This document shows, one piece after another, positions 20,346 through 33,309 of a DNA stretch of 64,000 nt; position 1 is the stretch's first letter, and each line of letters opens with the position of its first letter. The DNA comes from Hippasteria phrygiana. Taxonomy: Eukaryota > Echinodermata > Asteroidea > Valvatida > Goniasteridae. The notes under the pieces are model-generated. The model did not search any database. It was not told the origin of the DNA and saw nothing but the letters and a program-made list of their open reading frames with translations. The position numbers and the translations under genes were made by a program. Location of the stretch: NCBI GenBank assembly GCA_037893225.1, contig JAZGUH010000186.1, positions 434,001-498,000 on the forward strand, given 5' to 3'.

Positions 20346-23005
20346 ACTTATCTTTTTTGGTAATCAATGTCTTTTGTCTATATTCTGCATTTTGTTCATA
20401 TTTCTCTCTCAAAGTTTCCTTTTTCTTGGAAACATTTCTTTCATAATTCTTTTTCTCATATGCAAGTGCAGCTTTTCTTATTTTCTTACAACCATGATAT
20501 ATTTCTTTCTTGGCAGATTTTTTCTTTTCCTTATACATACTATTTTCTTTATATTGAGTTTTTGCTGCTGATTTCTTATCACTTTGATACTGCATATCAT
20601 TGACATATCTGTCTTTATTTCTTAATCTGCACTTAGTCTTACTGACATCAGAAGTGTTGTTTTTTACACTTTTCAAATCCTTCCTTCTGGCATATTTTTC
20701 TTTAGCTTTCTCCCTTTGTGATTTCTGTTTCAATCTCAAATTTACACGTTTCCGTTGTTTCCGCTGCATATTAATACATCTGCTTTCTTCCTCACTGACG
20801 TCTGAAACCTTTGTAACCAAATCATAATGTACACGTCCTCTGTGGTACAAATAAATTCCCGACTTCAAAACATTCTCACTACTCTCACTGCTTGTATATA
20901 TGTATGTACTAGAACATTTATACCACTTATTTACATTGTCATATGTATAAATATCTACATCCAGCATGTTTGCCATTACCATTATTTCTACTTCTGTAGT
21001 CCATGTACCACTTTCAAAAATTCTTGTTCTCAATACATAATCTTCAACTGTCATGTAACCTTCACGTAATAAACACTGAAATTTGGTTCTATTTGTCATT
21101 AAATGATTAACTATTGCTGTCCTGAACTGCATATGATTATCCTCACTTCCTGAGATAGCACAAGAAATAGCTCTAAAGAAGCAATTACCATCACCTTGAA
21201 TTCTTGTGATACAGTCGGGTGCTCCCATTTTCACACATGAATTTGGAATGTCATGACTGTTTAGACATACTTTGGATACACCAAATTTCTCACAAAGCGT
21301 AATTTTATTTCTATATGTTAAAGGAACAAATTTATGAACAATTGCATCATGACTTTGCAAAATTTCTATCTCACTTCCATTTGATTGCTTTGCCTGTGCA
21401 TTTGTGCTAGTGCCTGCACTGCTCTTGTTATAACTCTCCTCATTACAGATACTGTGATCATCATCTATCCAGACACTCACTCCTGTGATTTCAAATTGTT
21501 CATAATCCCTAATATTCATAGATACTCCGAGTTCTGAACAGTACCTGTATACACCGTGCCATGATGATTCGCATTTCAACAAACTTCTTCCTTCACTGTC
21601 TTGGTGGCCATTCTGATTTCTAGCATGTGAATCAAAAACATAATACATTCCATCTTGAGCAATTACTGAAAATGTGTTCCCCTTGAAACAGATAAAACAT
21701 GCACAATATTTCTGGACTGTCTGCTCTACTGCCCTCCTGAATGAAATCATATTGAACTCATTTAGATGTGTTTCTTCTGCAAAAGTGCCAGACACAGATT
21801 CATCAATCTTCGTGTGGAAATGTTTTCCGAATGCATCAATTTCATCGGGCAACTCATTCACTAACAAATATTCATTCATCATCGTGGAGCTCCGAGACAA
21901 ACAACTGTACAATTCATTGCCGGTATTCAACACAAAATCCATGTCTTTAGAACACCACATGTTCAATGACTTAATTTGGCCAAAGAGGATTCCACAGAGG
22001 CTCATACAAACACACTGTCGGCCAGCTAGATCTGCAAATTTATGATCACCTTGATGAAAACTGCCCTGAATAAATCTAATACCTTTAGTCTCATTTATCT
22101 CTCGATTATCTTCACCAGAACAATTGCTTTTACAATTAAATGTTTTCTTTTGGTCATTAGATTTAGTCATTTTCTGTGAATTATTTCTTTGTGAGAGGAC
22201 TCTGGTCTTTTTTCTACAATCAGTACCTTCAACACAATTTTGCAAATTGTCTTCAGCTTTTCTTTTTGATTTTGTTTTCTCATCACCATCATTTGTATTT
22301 AGGTCATGTTGTTTCTTACTTAGAAGTCTGTATTTAGTAGGTTTTGTTTCCGAGGTTGCTTTATTTCTGCTCACATCATGATGTTCACCTTGACTAACAG
22401 ATTGGCTTCTTGTTTTCTGTGCTTTAACCTGATTTCCTTTGTATTGTTCCTTTCCACTACTGGGACTACTCTCAACATTAGTACTTTTCTTGCTCCGCAG
22501 AAAATAACCTCCACTTTGGTTAACAATGCTCAATTGTTGCTCTGTATTTAAACATGTATCTCTGCATTCCATATCATCTATGTGTCCTATTACATGCTTG
22601 ATCTTCCAAGTACTTCTCTGTGCCTCACCTGTATTTTCATTCACTGATGAAACTTGAGCATAATTGTCTGAGCAAGAAACACCTTCATCAGTGCAAGACT
22701 GGACAGCTGCATTTTCCATGTTCCATGTCATCCTAAATTTGTTTTCATCTGTAGGAATGCCAAGATCATACAACAAAGAATCAGCATAATTACATCTTCC
22801 ACATTTGAGACACAACCATGATACTGATTTACTTGTTAACATTGCCTGCATGTTTGAAAATCCCATACAATTCACATGATACCATATGTTGCAAATATCA
22901 CATTCCACAACTCGTTCATCTGCAGTAGTAATTTGATCACATAACCAACACTGGATAGCTCGCGTTTCCTTCAAAGAGTAATCCATATTCTTAACATCTG
23001 CCTTC

Positions 23006-24007
23006 TCAACTGTACATCTTAAGCAATCTCTTCCCTGTATCAATCTGTGCAACTCCATGTAAACATTTACTCCTCTTCTTCACTGAAACTTTCTCTTCAT
23101 TCTGACTTTTGCTACATGTCCTCTCTTCACATTGGTCTTTCTTATTATGCATTTTCTTGATTACATAGCTCAGACTTCTTCTTGTGTGACTTTGAATGTT
23201 CTTAGCTCCTTTTTCATGGTTTTTCCTCTCTTCCTTACTCAAACGAAATTCAACAACTTTACCATTCCTTGACCTTCTGAATGTTTGTCTTCGTTTTTCT
23301 CTTCTAATTTTCTTCCAATTTGGTTTGGAAACCTTCTTTTTCTCTTGATAATACTCAACAACAGACTGCAATACCTGATTCCTACTACAACATGTTTGCC
23401 CACTTGCCTTTAACATTTTCAATGCATTCCTATTACCTTTCCTCTTCTGTGACACATGGTTGATTCTACACTTCTTCAAACTCACTTTTCTTCTCTGATC
23501 ATGGTTTCCAGTCCTTCCATCTCTGTTTTGTACTATCTGCTTCTCAACAATACTCACTTTGAACATTTCTCGGTTTACATGTCTTTGCTTTATGTAGTGC
23601 TTACAATTGAGATGCTTAAATCTGACTTTACAACTGTTTAGTGCTGTGCATCTTATTTGCTGAATGTTCCAGTTGCAAGGCAAGAGAGCCCCAGTACCAG
23701 AACAAAGTGAATATGGTCTCACTTGTTCCAGCGCATACACACATATGTCTGGTGCCAACTGGTTTGCGCACTGCCCATCATTCATGAACAGACGACTTCT
23801 CTGAGGAGGTGCCAACCTCAGAGCATTTGGATGAGAGGACGATGTCAACTTACTGAAAGATGAAATAGACCAAACACAGGACATACAAGAAGACTGAAAT
23901 GGAATAATGAAAGGAGGGAAATGTGGTGATAATTGCAAAACAGACATACATTCATCAAAGCGGTGTCCCACAATTCCACGACTCACAAACTTCTTAGCCT
24001 TGACCAT
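23006..24007 (-). pseudogene. Helentron 1 N-terminal region (separated by a frameshift)
   Basis: 333 codons from the ATG next to the splice acceptor (MVKAKKFVS). It is basic, with the motif SRNGKVVEFRLSKEER matching TRNGKVVELWLSTEER in Helentron 2, plus a conserved RRSLS. In Helentron 2 this region runs straight into the PHD finger in a single frame. Here it ends at 23006 while the PHD frame opens one base over, at about 23080, giving a 75-nt overlap. A one-base indel in that overlap is the simplest reading; programmed frameshifting is less likely. No enzymatic motif is seen. Confidence 0.7.
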
Positions 24008-24010
24008 TTT

Positions 24011-24030
24011 CTGAAACATAAAAAACACAA
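24011..24030 (-). promoter_or_regulatory. Candidate splice acceptor at Helentron 1 5' end
   Basis: On the minus strand TGTGTTTTTTATGTTTCAG is followed by AAAATG. Helentron 2 has the same arrangement (pyrimidine run, CAG, AAAATG) at 50655-50675. The conservation between diverged copies supports a 5' intron ending just before the start codon. Confidence 0.6.
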
Positions 24031-24117
24031 AATCCATTAATCATCCTATTTTTCTTCCGAACAATATTTACCATGCACTGCAGATACAAATAAAGACCAG
24101 ATTTAAACATGCTATTT

Positions 24118-24430
24118 GGCTGTTTCGAAAGTTTTTCGAAACAGCCTTTGTTTTCGTTAAGATTTTTTGGCTGTTTCGTAGTTTTACGAAACAGCCCTTG
24201 TTTTCGTTAAGATTTTTTTTTTTTTCTTTTTTTTTTTTTTTTTGGCTGTTTTGGAAACTTTTCCAAAACAGCCCTTGTTTTCGTTAAGATTTTTTGGCTG
24301 TTTCGAAAGCTTTCGAAACAGCCCTTGTTTTCGTTAAGATTTTTTTTTTTTTCTTTTTGGCTGTTTCGAAAGTTTTTCGAAACAGCCCTTGTTTTCGTTA
24401 AGATTTTTTTTTTTTTCTTTTTTTTTTTTC
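24118..24430. repeat. Five tandem hairpins with co-varying stems
   Basis: Perfect or near-perfect palindromes at 24118-24146, 24169-24196, 24244-24273, 24296-24323 and 24359-24387. Each starts GGCTGTTT and ends AAACAGCC and is followed by CTTGTTTTCGTTAAGA and a T-run. The inner stem changes on both arms together: CGAA/TTCG becomes CGTA/TACG in the second copy and TGGAA/TTCCA in the third. They lie about 110 bp upstream of the Helentron 1 splice acceptor. A fragment (GCGAAACAGCC) recurs near 26650. Confidence 0.9.
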
Positions 24431-24439
24431 TTTTTTTTT

Positions 24440-27400
24440 TTCTTTTTCAGACTTTTTGCCCATAGCGTTTGTACACGATTTCTTTCTGCCAGGCACTTTG
24501 GCTACTTTTATGCAGCCGATTGCCTTTAAACTTAACAGACACTCAGACCAACTGCTCAGAATGCATGCCGAACTTTTACGTCATGATGACGTCATCACGT
24601 GATTTTTTATGAATTTTTGAATTTTGAAAATCGTAACATTCATTAAATTATATCTAGCGAACAAAACAAGATATTTTCAAAATTCTTTTTTTTATAGCTT
24701 TGGTATGTCTCAAAGATATGCCTTAAAAAGCGAAAATTGTGTGACGTCATGATGACGTCATCAAAAATGCTTTTTTTTTTTAACGCATGTAAGGGTCAAT
24801 CTGATTACAAAAATGTATATATTGAATTTTGCTGTACCCAATTCCAAAATTTCATGATCGTGGCTCACTCAAGTAAGAAATGACAGCCATTTCAAAATTT
24901 AGACCAAATTCAATATAACACAAAGGAATTCTGGGACGGGCTGATAACCATGGGTATTATGTGCTTGCTGTTTATAAAAGGGATTGATTTCTAGTCTTTT
25001 TTCAAGTCGCTAAATTTTTGAAGTTTTAGAATCGTAACATTCTTTTCAATATATCTAGCGAACAAAACAAGATATTTTCAAAATTCTTTTTGTTATAGCT
25101 TTGGTATGTCTCAAAGATATGCCATAAAAAGCGCAAATTGTGTGACGTCATGATGACGTCATAAAAAAAATTCTTTTTTCAAGTCGCTAGAATATTGCAC
25201 ATAGCATTTGTAAACGTTTTCTTTCTTACCGGCCACTTTGGCTACTTTTAAACTTGGCAGACACTTACACCAACTGCTAACAATGTGTGCCGAACTTTTA
25301 CGTCATGATGACGTCATCACATGTCACGTGACGTCATCTTAAAGGGGCATTTTTTCGAAGCCATATATCTACAAAAGTACAAGTCCGATTAAGTTGAAAC
25401 GTAATATCTAGGTATGCCACCGGGTGTTATAGATGAACATTGACATGATGTTATGATGACGTCATCACATGTCACGTGACGTCATCTTAAAGGGGCATTT
25501 TTCGAAGCCATATATCTACAAAAGTACAAGTCCGATTAAGTTGGAACGTAATATCTAGGTATGCCACCGGGTGTTATAGATAAACATGGACATAACGTTA
25601 TGATCAAGTCATAACATGTCACGTGGTGTCATCTTAAAGGGGCACTTGCTAGATTATTGCCCATAGCATTTTTAAACGTTTACTTTCTTACCGGCCACTT
25701 TGGCTACTTTTAAACTTGGTAGACACTTACCCCAACTGCTCACAATGTGTGCCAAACTTTTACGTCATGATGATGTCATCACATGTCACGTGACGTCATA
25801 TTAAATGGGCATTTTTTCAAAGCTATATATCTACAAAAGTACAAGTCCGATTAAGTTGAAAAGTAATATCCAGGTAGCCTAGTAGGTTTATAGATGAAAA
25901 TTGACATTACGTTATGATGACATCATCACATGTTACGTGACGTCATCTTAAAGGGGCAGTTTTTGAATCCATATATATTAAGAAGTACATGTCTGATTCA
26001 GTTGAAAAGTAATATCTAGGTTGCCCAATAGGTTTATAGATGAAAATTTACATGACATTATTATGATGTCATCACATGTTACATGACGTCATCTTAAAGG
26101 TGCAGTTTTTGAAGCCATATATAAACAAAAGTACAAGTCCGATTCAGTTCAAAAGTAATATCTAGGTAGCCCAGTAGGTATTTTAAATTTAAAAAATTAT
26201 GATGTCATGATTACGTCATCACTTGTTTCGTGTCATTATCTTAAAGAGGCATTTTTCGAAGCCATATATCTACAAAAGTACAGCTCCGATTTATTTGAAA
26301 TGTAATATATAGTCGGGTAGGCAAGCAGGTTTATAGATGAAAATTGACATGACGTTATGATGACGTCATCACATGTCACGTGACGTTATCTTAAAGGGGC
26401 AGTTTTTGAAGCCATACATTGTATATCTACAAAAGTACAAGTTTGATTATTTTAAATGTAATATCTAGGTAGGTCAGCAAGTTTACAGATGAAAATTTAC
26501 ATTACGTTATTTTTACGTCATCACAAGTGACTATTACAAACAACTTTAATCATTTTCAAAGTCTAACAAAGAAACTGGCAGGAGCGCGATTGTTTGACGA
26601 ACTTTAATTATTGTATTCACATTTCACATCCAAACTAAAAAAAATAAAAAGCGAAACAGCCCTGTGTTTGTCCACAAACACCGTCCGTCTAGTTTTTTTT
26701 TCTTCTTCTTTTTCAGACTTTTGCCCATAGCATTTGTACACGTTTTCTTTCTGACCGGCACTTTGGCTACTTTTAAGCAACCGATTGCATTTAAACTTAG
26801 CAGACACTTAGACCAACTGCTCAGGATGCATGCCGATCTTTTACGTCATGATGACGTCATCACGTGATTTTTTATGAATTTTTGAAATTTGAAAATCGTA
26901 ACATTCATTAAATTATATCTAGCGAACAAAACAAGATATTTTCAAAATTCTTTTTCTGATAGCTTTGGTATGTCTCAAAGATATGCCCTAAATTGCGAAA
27001 ATTGTGTGACGTCATGATGACGTCATCAAAAATGTGTTTTTTTATTAACGCATGTAAGGGTCAATCCGATTACAAAAATGTATATATTGAATTTTCCTGT
27101 ACCCAATTCCAAAATTTCATGATCGTGGCTCACTCAAGTAAGAAATGACAGCCATTTCAAAATTTAGACCAAATTCAATATAACACAAAAGAATTCTGGG
27201 ACGGGCTGATAACCATGGCTATTATGAGCTTGCTGTTTATAAAAGGGGTTGATTTCTAGTCTTTTTTCAAGTCGCTGAATTTTTGAAGTATTAAAATCGT
27301 AACATTCTTTTCAATATATCTAGCGAACAAAACAAGATATTTTCAAAATTATTTTTGTTATAGCTTTGGTATGTCTCAAAGATATGCCCTAAAAGGCGAA

Positions 27401-28500
27401 AATTGTGTGACGTCATGATGACGTCATCAACAATATTTTTTTTTTTTAACGCATGTAAGGGTCAATCCGATTACAAAAATGTATACATTGAATTTGTCTG
27501 TACGTAATTCCAAAATTTCATGGTCGTGGCTCACTCAAGTAAGAAATAGGAACCGTTTCAAAATTTAGACCAAATTCAATATAACACAAAGGAATTCTGG
27601 GAAGGGCAGATAACCATGGCTTAAATGAGCATGCTGTTTATAAAAAGGGTTGATTTGTAGTCTTTTTTCAAGTCGCTGAATTTTAAATTTTTGGAATCGT
27701 AACATTCTTTTCAATATATCTAGCGAACAAAACAAGATATTTTCAAAATTCTTTTTGTGATAGCTTTGGTATGTCTGAAAGATATTCCATAAAAAGCGTA
27801 AATTGTGTGACGTCATGATGACGTCATAAAACCTTTTTTGTTTTCAAGTCGCTAGAATATTGCCCACAGCAATTGTCAACGTTTTCTTTCTTACCGGCCA
27901 CTTTGGCTAATTTTAAACTTGGCGGACACTTACACCAACTGCTCACAATGTGTGCCGAACTTTTACGTCATGATGACATCATCACATGTCACGTAATGTC
28001 ATCTTATAGGTGGATTCGCTAGAGTATTGCCTATAGCATTTGTACTTGATATTTTTTTCTTACCGGCACTTTGGGTACTTTTAAACTTGGCAGAAACTTA
28101 GACCAACTGCTCAGAATGTGTGCCGAACTTTTACGTCACGATGACGTTATCACATGCCACGTGACGTCATCTTAAAGGGGATTTTTTAAAGAGCCCATAA
28201 CTAGAGAACCATAGTGACGTCATGACCTCATTTGCTGATTTTCTATGAATTTTAAATGTTTGGAATTTCATTTTCCTCACATAATTTTACACTCATTGAT
28301 AGGATTGTCCCCAATCTTGACACAGGTCATTCCAAGACCACGTTGCAGATGTTTGCTTTCACGAGTGCATCATCACGGGACATCATCTTAAAGGGGCACA
28401 CTTTAAGGTCCTATATTTAGAGAACCGTAGGTCTGATTGGTTTCAATCTCTGAATGCCGACAGTTCGGCATGTGTTATAAATGAAAATTGATGTGACGTG
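24440..28500. repeat. Complex repeat block dense in TGACGTCA palindromes
   Basis: Three long diverged direct repeats start near 24446, 26716 and 27255. They share TTTGGCTACTTTTA, ATATCTAGCGAACAAAACAAG, TAGCTTTGGTATGTCT and GCATGTAAGGGTCAATC. Between the first two lies an array of about eight units of roughly 150 bp (25330-26520) carrying CTTAAAGGGGCA, GAAGCCATATATCTACAAA and GTAATATCTAGGTA. I see roughly twenty TGACGTCA words, often as TGACGTCATGATGACGTCA. There is no coding capacity. It looks like a non-autonomous element family that has expanded by tandem duplication. Confidence 0.75.
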
Positions 28501-30113
28501 ATGATGGCATCATCATACGATTTTATAGTAATTTTTAAACTTTTCAACCTTAAAGCCATGTCTCATCAACAGAGTATGCTAATTTTGAAATTCTTTTTGA
28601 AATGTCCTAACCCCCCTTCCAAAAAAGGGAAAAATCTTAAGAATTTTACGGGACAAATTCTGCAAAACAAATTATGTCCATTGTAATTTAACGTAGTATA
28701 AATGTTTGTGAGAAGTGCCCGATTTTATAATTAATGTAAAATGTTGCCAAATGTTGGTAAATTTTTATTGATTTAACAAGAAGGCAAAGACGACGTGTTC
28801 CAGGGCGCAAAACATGTTTTCATCATTTTATCTAGCCTATGTGTGTTTAACATTGAATTTTATTTGTACCCATGATTTTAATTTGTTTTGGACTGGCCGA
28901 CTCTCCATCAAGGCCAAAAACAAAATTATGAGAACCATAGAATTAAAAAAGAGACGCCCTTATATAATTTTCAATTTTTGCGAGGATTTAATATAACTTA
29001 CAAAACAATTATTGTATTTTCTTCCATTCAAGTAAATTTTGCCTGAGGCGTCAGTTTCTTAAGGTTTATTGATTACCTTAAATTAAATTTCCAGTTTATA
29101 ATTTCCAATGTATTAAAAAACGCGTTCTGTGATTTGAGAGGATTTAATATAACTCATTTTCTACTGCTCAAATAAATTTTGTGTCAGCCATCCATTCTTT
29201 AATGTTTAATACTTGTGTCTGCCTGTCATGGTGTGTTGGGCTAATTGCTGTCGTTTTGTCTTCAAAACACTAAAGGAGACATGCTTCGCTCTGACCCACA
29301 GTCCTATAATGCGTTATTTCCATTTCTTGGTAAAGTTGTTGTGTGCAGTGCTAGCTGGCACCGGACAAAATCTGGTAATGAATTTATAACCAGTAAACTG
29401 ATGTGCTGCCCTCTACAGTTCGCCCTACCCAACAGACCAGCATTTTATAAAGTACTACCGCCCCCTTGCGCTAAAAAGTTGACAGGTTTGTCAATTACGG
29501 CAGAGTAAAAATTTTGGCCAACAACAAATGTCAGACATTCCTTACATTTAATAAGACCGTATTTTCTTTTAATATATATACTATAATACAAATATACGAC
29601 TTTATTAAATAACTCTCTTCATTCAAAGGTCTTGTTTTCAAAGAATTGTTGATTTTATTGATTCCTACATGCCACAATCTCAGCATGCATTTTTATCAAG
29701 AATATATTACATAATATTAATAAAGATTCAAATTTGAGAGTCAAGTTGCTCCAATACAAGCCTTAAAACAAAATGTTAAGTCATTCAGTGAAAAGCACAG
29801 AAACAATCGGGTGTCTTATAACATTCTTTTTGGATTACAGACATACACTGTCAGGTTAAACTTTGTGTTCCAGGATACTTATCTACTCTCATACTATACT
29901 CAAGATGTACTGTACACCTAGTTGAAGTAAATATCTATACATGTATCAGGTTTCTACTTTGGCACAACAAATGATGTAAATCACATAATCATTATGTACA
30001 AATGTTGATCTGATTTTAATTAAATATCGACTTTAAGTAAAATATCTTCATAGGTATTGTTTCATAAATCGGCTGTTGTCCTAAATATGGCCTATACTTC
30101 ATTACATGAATTT
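28501..30113. other. Intergenic, nothing recognised
   Basis: AT-rich DNA. An 87-codon open frame at 29245-29508 has no recognisable motif and is not called as a gene. Confidence 0.4.
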
Positions 30114-30213
30114 AAGGCTGTGTCCAAATCGCTTGTCAAGGTGTTCGTCCATTACAACTACACATGACGTAGCCGTAGCTGTAGCTCTAGACGCCCATTT
30201 TGGACACGGCCTA
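30114..30213. mobile_element. 100-bp MITE
   Basis: The ends AAGGCTGTGTCCAAAT and ATTTTGGACACGGCCTA are imperfect inverted repeats. The element is short and non-coding. The duplication at its edges (TAA-like) is too short to assign a superfamily. Confidence 0.55.
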
Positions 30214-31196
30214 AGACTGATGACATGGAATTTGAGGTATAAAGAATGACTAACATCCCTGTTCTTTAGTAGGACAGCACTAGAAAATAATTCCAAACAA
30301 AGTAAAGGTAAAACAATTACGTGTTATATAAACCATTCATAAATATCTCGTTCAAAACTGGCTCGGTGTTGCATGAATATCCATCTCCCTGAAAAGCCAA
30401 TTTAATGGTTCTACTGCACATGCCTAAGTGAACATAATTAGGACAGTGACCAGTCACATGAGAGGGTTTAACCAATAATAGGGAAGTGAAGCCAAAATTT
30501 CATACGAATCGGATATTGATATGATACCAGCATATATTTATTCCCTTATCTGCCATAAAAAACAGCAATTGTTTCTATACAAAAAAATACTCAAGTATAA
30601 ATCCTTTGAAATAGATTACACAAGTTATTTATCAGGTGTGAGATTAGCCAAAAATGAAAATGTTTGGAGGTCACCGAGGACCTGAGAGCATAGAAGGGTG
30701 TGTGGTTTCCATTTGGCTAAAGGCACCCCTTAAAATACCTGTCTATCCTTTTTTGCTGGTAAAACCACCTTTAGGGTAACACTTCAGATTTCCAGATTGC
30801 ACAAGAGATTCTGTAAAATCAGTAAAAAAATAAATGACAGAAAGTCCTGAAATCAGGACAAATCCTGAAAAACCTCACCCCTGATTTATAATTTTGTAAA
30901 TGTCACGATCTTAACCTATTGCCGCTCTCATGCACAATAAGAAATCAACTGATTTAGCACCTTGCCAATAATGATTGATATTTTAAAAGAAATGTGAACA
31001 TACTGGCAAAGACATTGTTTTAAACATGAGTTGAATAGACTGTCGATTGTGCTAACTTTCTGTTGGAATTATAAAATAATAACTTTATTAACTTGATATA
31101 TACATGTAGCATATGATCAGGACTCAACAGGTTGAAATCTTTCATTAAGGGTATTAACTCAGTGACAGGTGCAACAACTTCTGACCTCACAGTGCA
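30214..31196. other. Intergenic, nothing recognised
   Basis: No gene or clear repeat structure noticed. Confidence 0.4.
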
Positions 31197-31700
31197 AGTG
31201 GTACATGTACATTTAGCTCACAGAACTCGGGCTTGGATGACAGGTGATTTGCAGTCTTTGACATCACAGTAATGCAAATGTTGGCTCACAGAACTCAGGC
31301 TTAGATGTGTGGTCTTTGATGTCATAGTGATGCAAGTGGTAAGTCACAGAACTCGGGCTTGGATGACAGGTGATGAATGTCGCTCACAGAACTCGGGCTT
31401 AGATGTGTGGTCCTTTGATGTCACAGTGATGCAAGTGGTAACTCACAGAACTCGGGCTTAGATGACAGGTGATGAGTGTCGCTCACAGAAATCGGGCTTA
31501 GATGTGTGGTCTTTGATGTCACAGTGATGCAAGTGGTAACTCACAGAACTCGGGATTGGATGACAGATGATTAATAGTCTTGGACATTACAGTAATGTTA
31601 GTGGTGGTTAACAGATCTCAGGCATAGATGAGTTGTGATCAGTAGTCTTTGACGTCACAGTGATGCAAGTGGTAGCTCACACAACTCAGGCTTTGATGAC
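31197..31700. repeat. Minisatellite, about 60-110-bp composite unit
   Basis: Repeated CTCACAGAACTCGGGCTTAG followed by ATGACAGGTGATG or TGTGGTCTTTGATGTC and ACAGTGATGCAAGTGGTA. About eight copies of the CTCACAGAACTC core are present, with variable spacing. Confidence 0.8.
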
Positions 31701-31882
31701 TGCAATAGGAAGTGATCGAACAGAAATCAGATAAACGTTATAGAATGCACAACAATTAGAACTGGTTTGTTTCATGAAAATACAAATTGTAAGACTTTGG
31801 ATATTGATTCAGAACTTAAACTTTGATATACTCCGATACTATACTGATCCAGTGAGTCTGCTCACTGCATACATAGGCAACA

Positions 31883-32025
31883 ATATATGAAGATTTCAGG
31901 CGCAAAAGCCTGTGAACGCCACTTCAAGTAACGATATCAAGTAAAAGTGCTTTCACTTGATATCGTTATCTCATTTTTCTTAGAAGTGGCATTTAGCGGC
32001 TTTTGCGCCTGAAGTCTTCATATAT
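31883..32025. mobile_element. 143-bp foldback hairpin element
   Basis: ATATATGAAGA-TTTCAGGCGCAAAAGCC faces GGCTTTTGCGCCTGAA-GTCTTCATATAT, and CACTTCAAGTAACGATATCAAGT faces its counterpart ACTTGATATCGTTA..AGAAGTG. Arms are about 65 bp with few mismatches. It is non-coding and probably a MITE. Confidence 0.75.
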
Positions 32026-33309
32026 GTACATGCCTCTCCAATGCCAATATGTCACACAGTACATGTATATGTAGGTCTTAGTCAAAGTTACAAAGACTGG
32101 ATTTGATTCATTTCTTGTTAGCACCCTTTACATCAATGGTGCACTGACTGCATTTTCATGGATCAGGAATATAGCTGCATAGGGTCTTAGATCAAGATAT
32201 GCATTATACTTAGACTGCAAGCACATATGCTGATTTGACTGACAACTTTCCTAAATGGACAAACGTCTCAAAGATAGTGTACATGTGTTGGAGCATGCTA
32301 CATTTGTACCACATTACTTTGATTAGACTAATATAGAAATTCTTTATCTTTTGCGGTTTGGTATAAAATGCATCTATATATATCGAAAGTAATTTAAAAA
32401 AATTCTTATTTGAAACTGAAAATAACAGCAGCTAAAAATAACAAGAATAATCTTTATCATACGTTTTCAAAGAGACAGTTGTACACATGTATTTTGGTTA
32501 CCAATGGACAACTTGCACATCTTGCATTCATATATAGATTCCTGCACTGTCTACAAACAAATTTGATATCAGTACTATGTTGAAAAACAAAACAAATGAT
32601 CTTTCTGAAAAAGATGATTAAAGTGATTGAACATACTTTTTGTACATTATCAAAGTATGGACCTCATGAACAACTATCGCCCATCACTGGTAAGAAAAAG
32701 TAATTTCTCCAATAAACCACACCATAAAATTATACAGTTGCATGTGAGATTGATTCAATTTTGTAGAAAGTTTAATTTGTAAATTCTACTCCTGAATCCA
32801 GTGCACACATGACAGTTTCCAACATACAGTAAGAACTACTCATGTGTAGTCACAAAGCTCTATTCGGTGATCGTGAGTAATGCTTGTCAGTATCAAGTTT
32901 AAATTACACAGCATATTGGAGCATCCATTGAAAAAAAGAAAATACCCTTACTCTGTGAACTTACAAGCCAAAAATTATTCACCTATTTTTTGTTTCAAAA
33001 TTCATTCTACTGCCAAGGAACGCATTGTTATTAAGAATCAGACATGTACCGATTTTCTGTACACAATTTGAAATGGTCCAACAATTTTGAAGACCTTCTC
33101 AGACCGGTAAATATCCTTTTCAGCAGACATACCTACATATTGATGTAGACCTGTTGTTGCCAATGGACAAATGGTGCTTAGTAATGGCCATTATTAATGT
33201 ATCTTGTAATGAAGACCAATGATGCACATCAAAGACATGAGTGTAGCAAGGTTGCTCCATAGTCAGTCACTGCTCCATAGTTACGTTCTCATTAGAAAAT
33301 GTATATGAC
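32026..33309. other. Intergenic, nothing recognised
   Basis: AT-rich sequence without supported features. Confidence 0.4.

Larger units (their letters stand above)
15229..23058 (-). pseudogene. Helentron 1 main protein: PHD-USP-OTU-Rep-Pif1 helicase
   Basis: 2,610 codons open up to the Gypsy insertion. In order: PHD finger (CWLCDQ, CDICNIWYHVNC, CLKC); Lys-rich linker; a cysteine-protease-like domain resembling the herpesvirus tegument USP family (QGSFHQGDHKF, GRQC with candidate Cys, and FDSH with the Asp-x-His pair, about 22080-21620); OTU protease (GDGNCFFRAIS near 21190, HYDL near 20825); 18-residue basic repeats; Cys-rich zinc region (CAVCHKLL, CYTCHRKLL); Rep nuclease with HUH motif HTH in QRGSPHTHCLFW (near 18125) and YVVSYMSK tyrosines (near 17455); Pif1-type helicase with GGAGTGKS (near 16395), VIIDEISMVD (near 16135) and GDFYQLPP. 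It would nick, unwind and roll out the transposon. The last helicase motif lies beyond the insertion. Confidence 0.9.
5963..24013 (-). mobile_element. Helentron 1 (Helitron with OTU and EEP domains), interrupted by a Gypsy element
   Basis: A rolling-circle transposon read on the minus strand: N-terminal ORF at 23006-24007, main ORF at 15229-23058, C-terminal part at 5963-6763. Three lesions break it: a Gypsy insertion in the helicase, a frameshift joining the first two ORFs, and a frameshift inside the endonuclease. The limits given are coding limits plus the splice acceptor, because the DNA termini were not identified. The protein is homologous to Helentron 2 along its whole length but clearly diverged, so the two are separate families or old subfamilies and not a recent tandem duplication. 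Confidence 0.85.

Noticed and set aside
19909..20571. 220-codon plus-strand open frame
   Set aside because: Complement of the 54-bp repeats of Helentron 1; the hydrophobic composition is an effect of the reversed Lys codons.
23006..23080. Programmed frameshift between the two Helentron 1 ORFs
   Set aside because: Helentron 2 encodes the same region in a single frame and Helentron 1 has another frameshift in its endonuclease, so decay is simpler.
29245..29508. 87-codon open frame as a host gene
   Set aside because: No recognisable domain, no convincing splice sites or repeat of the sequence elsewhere.
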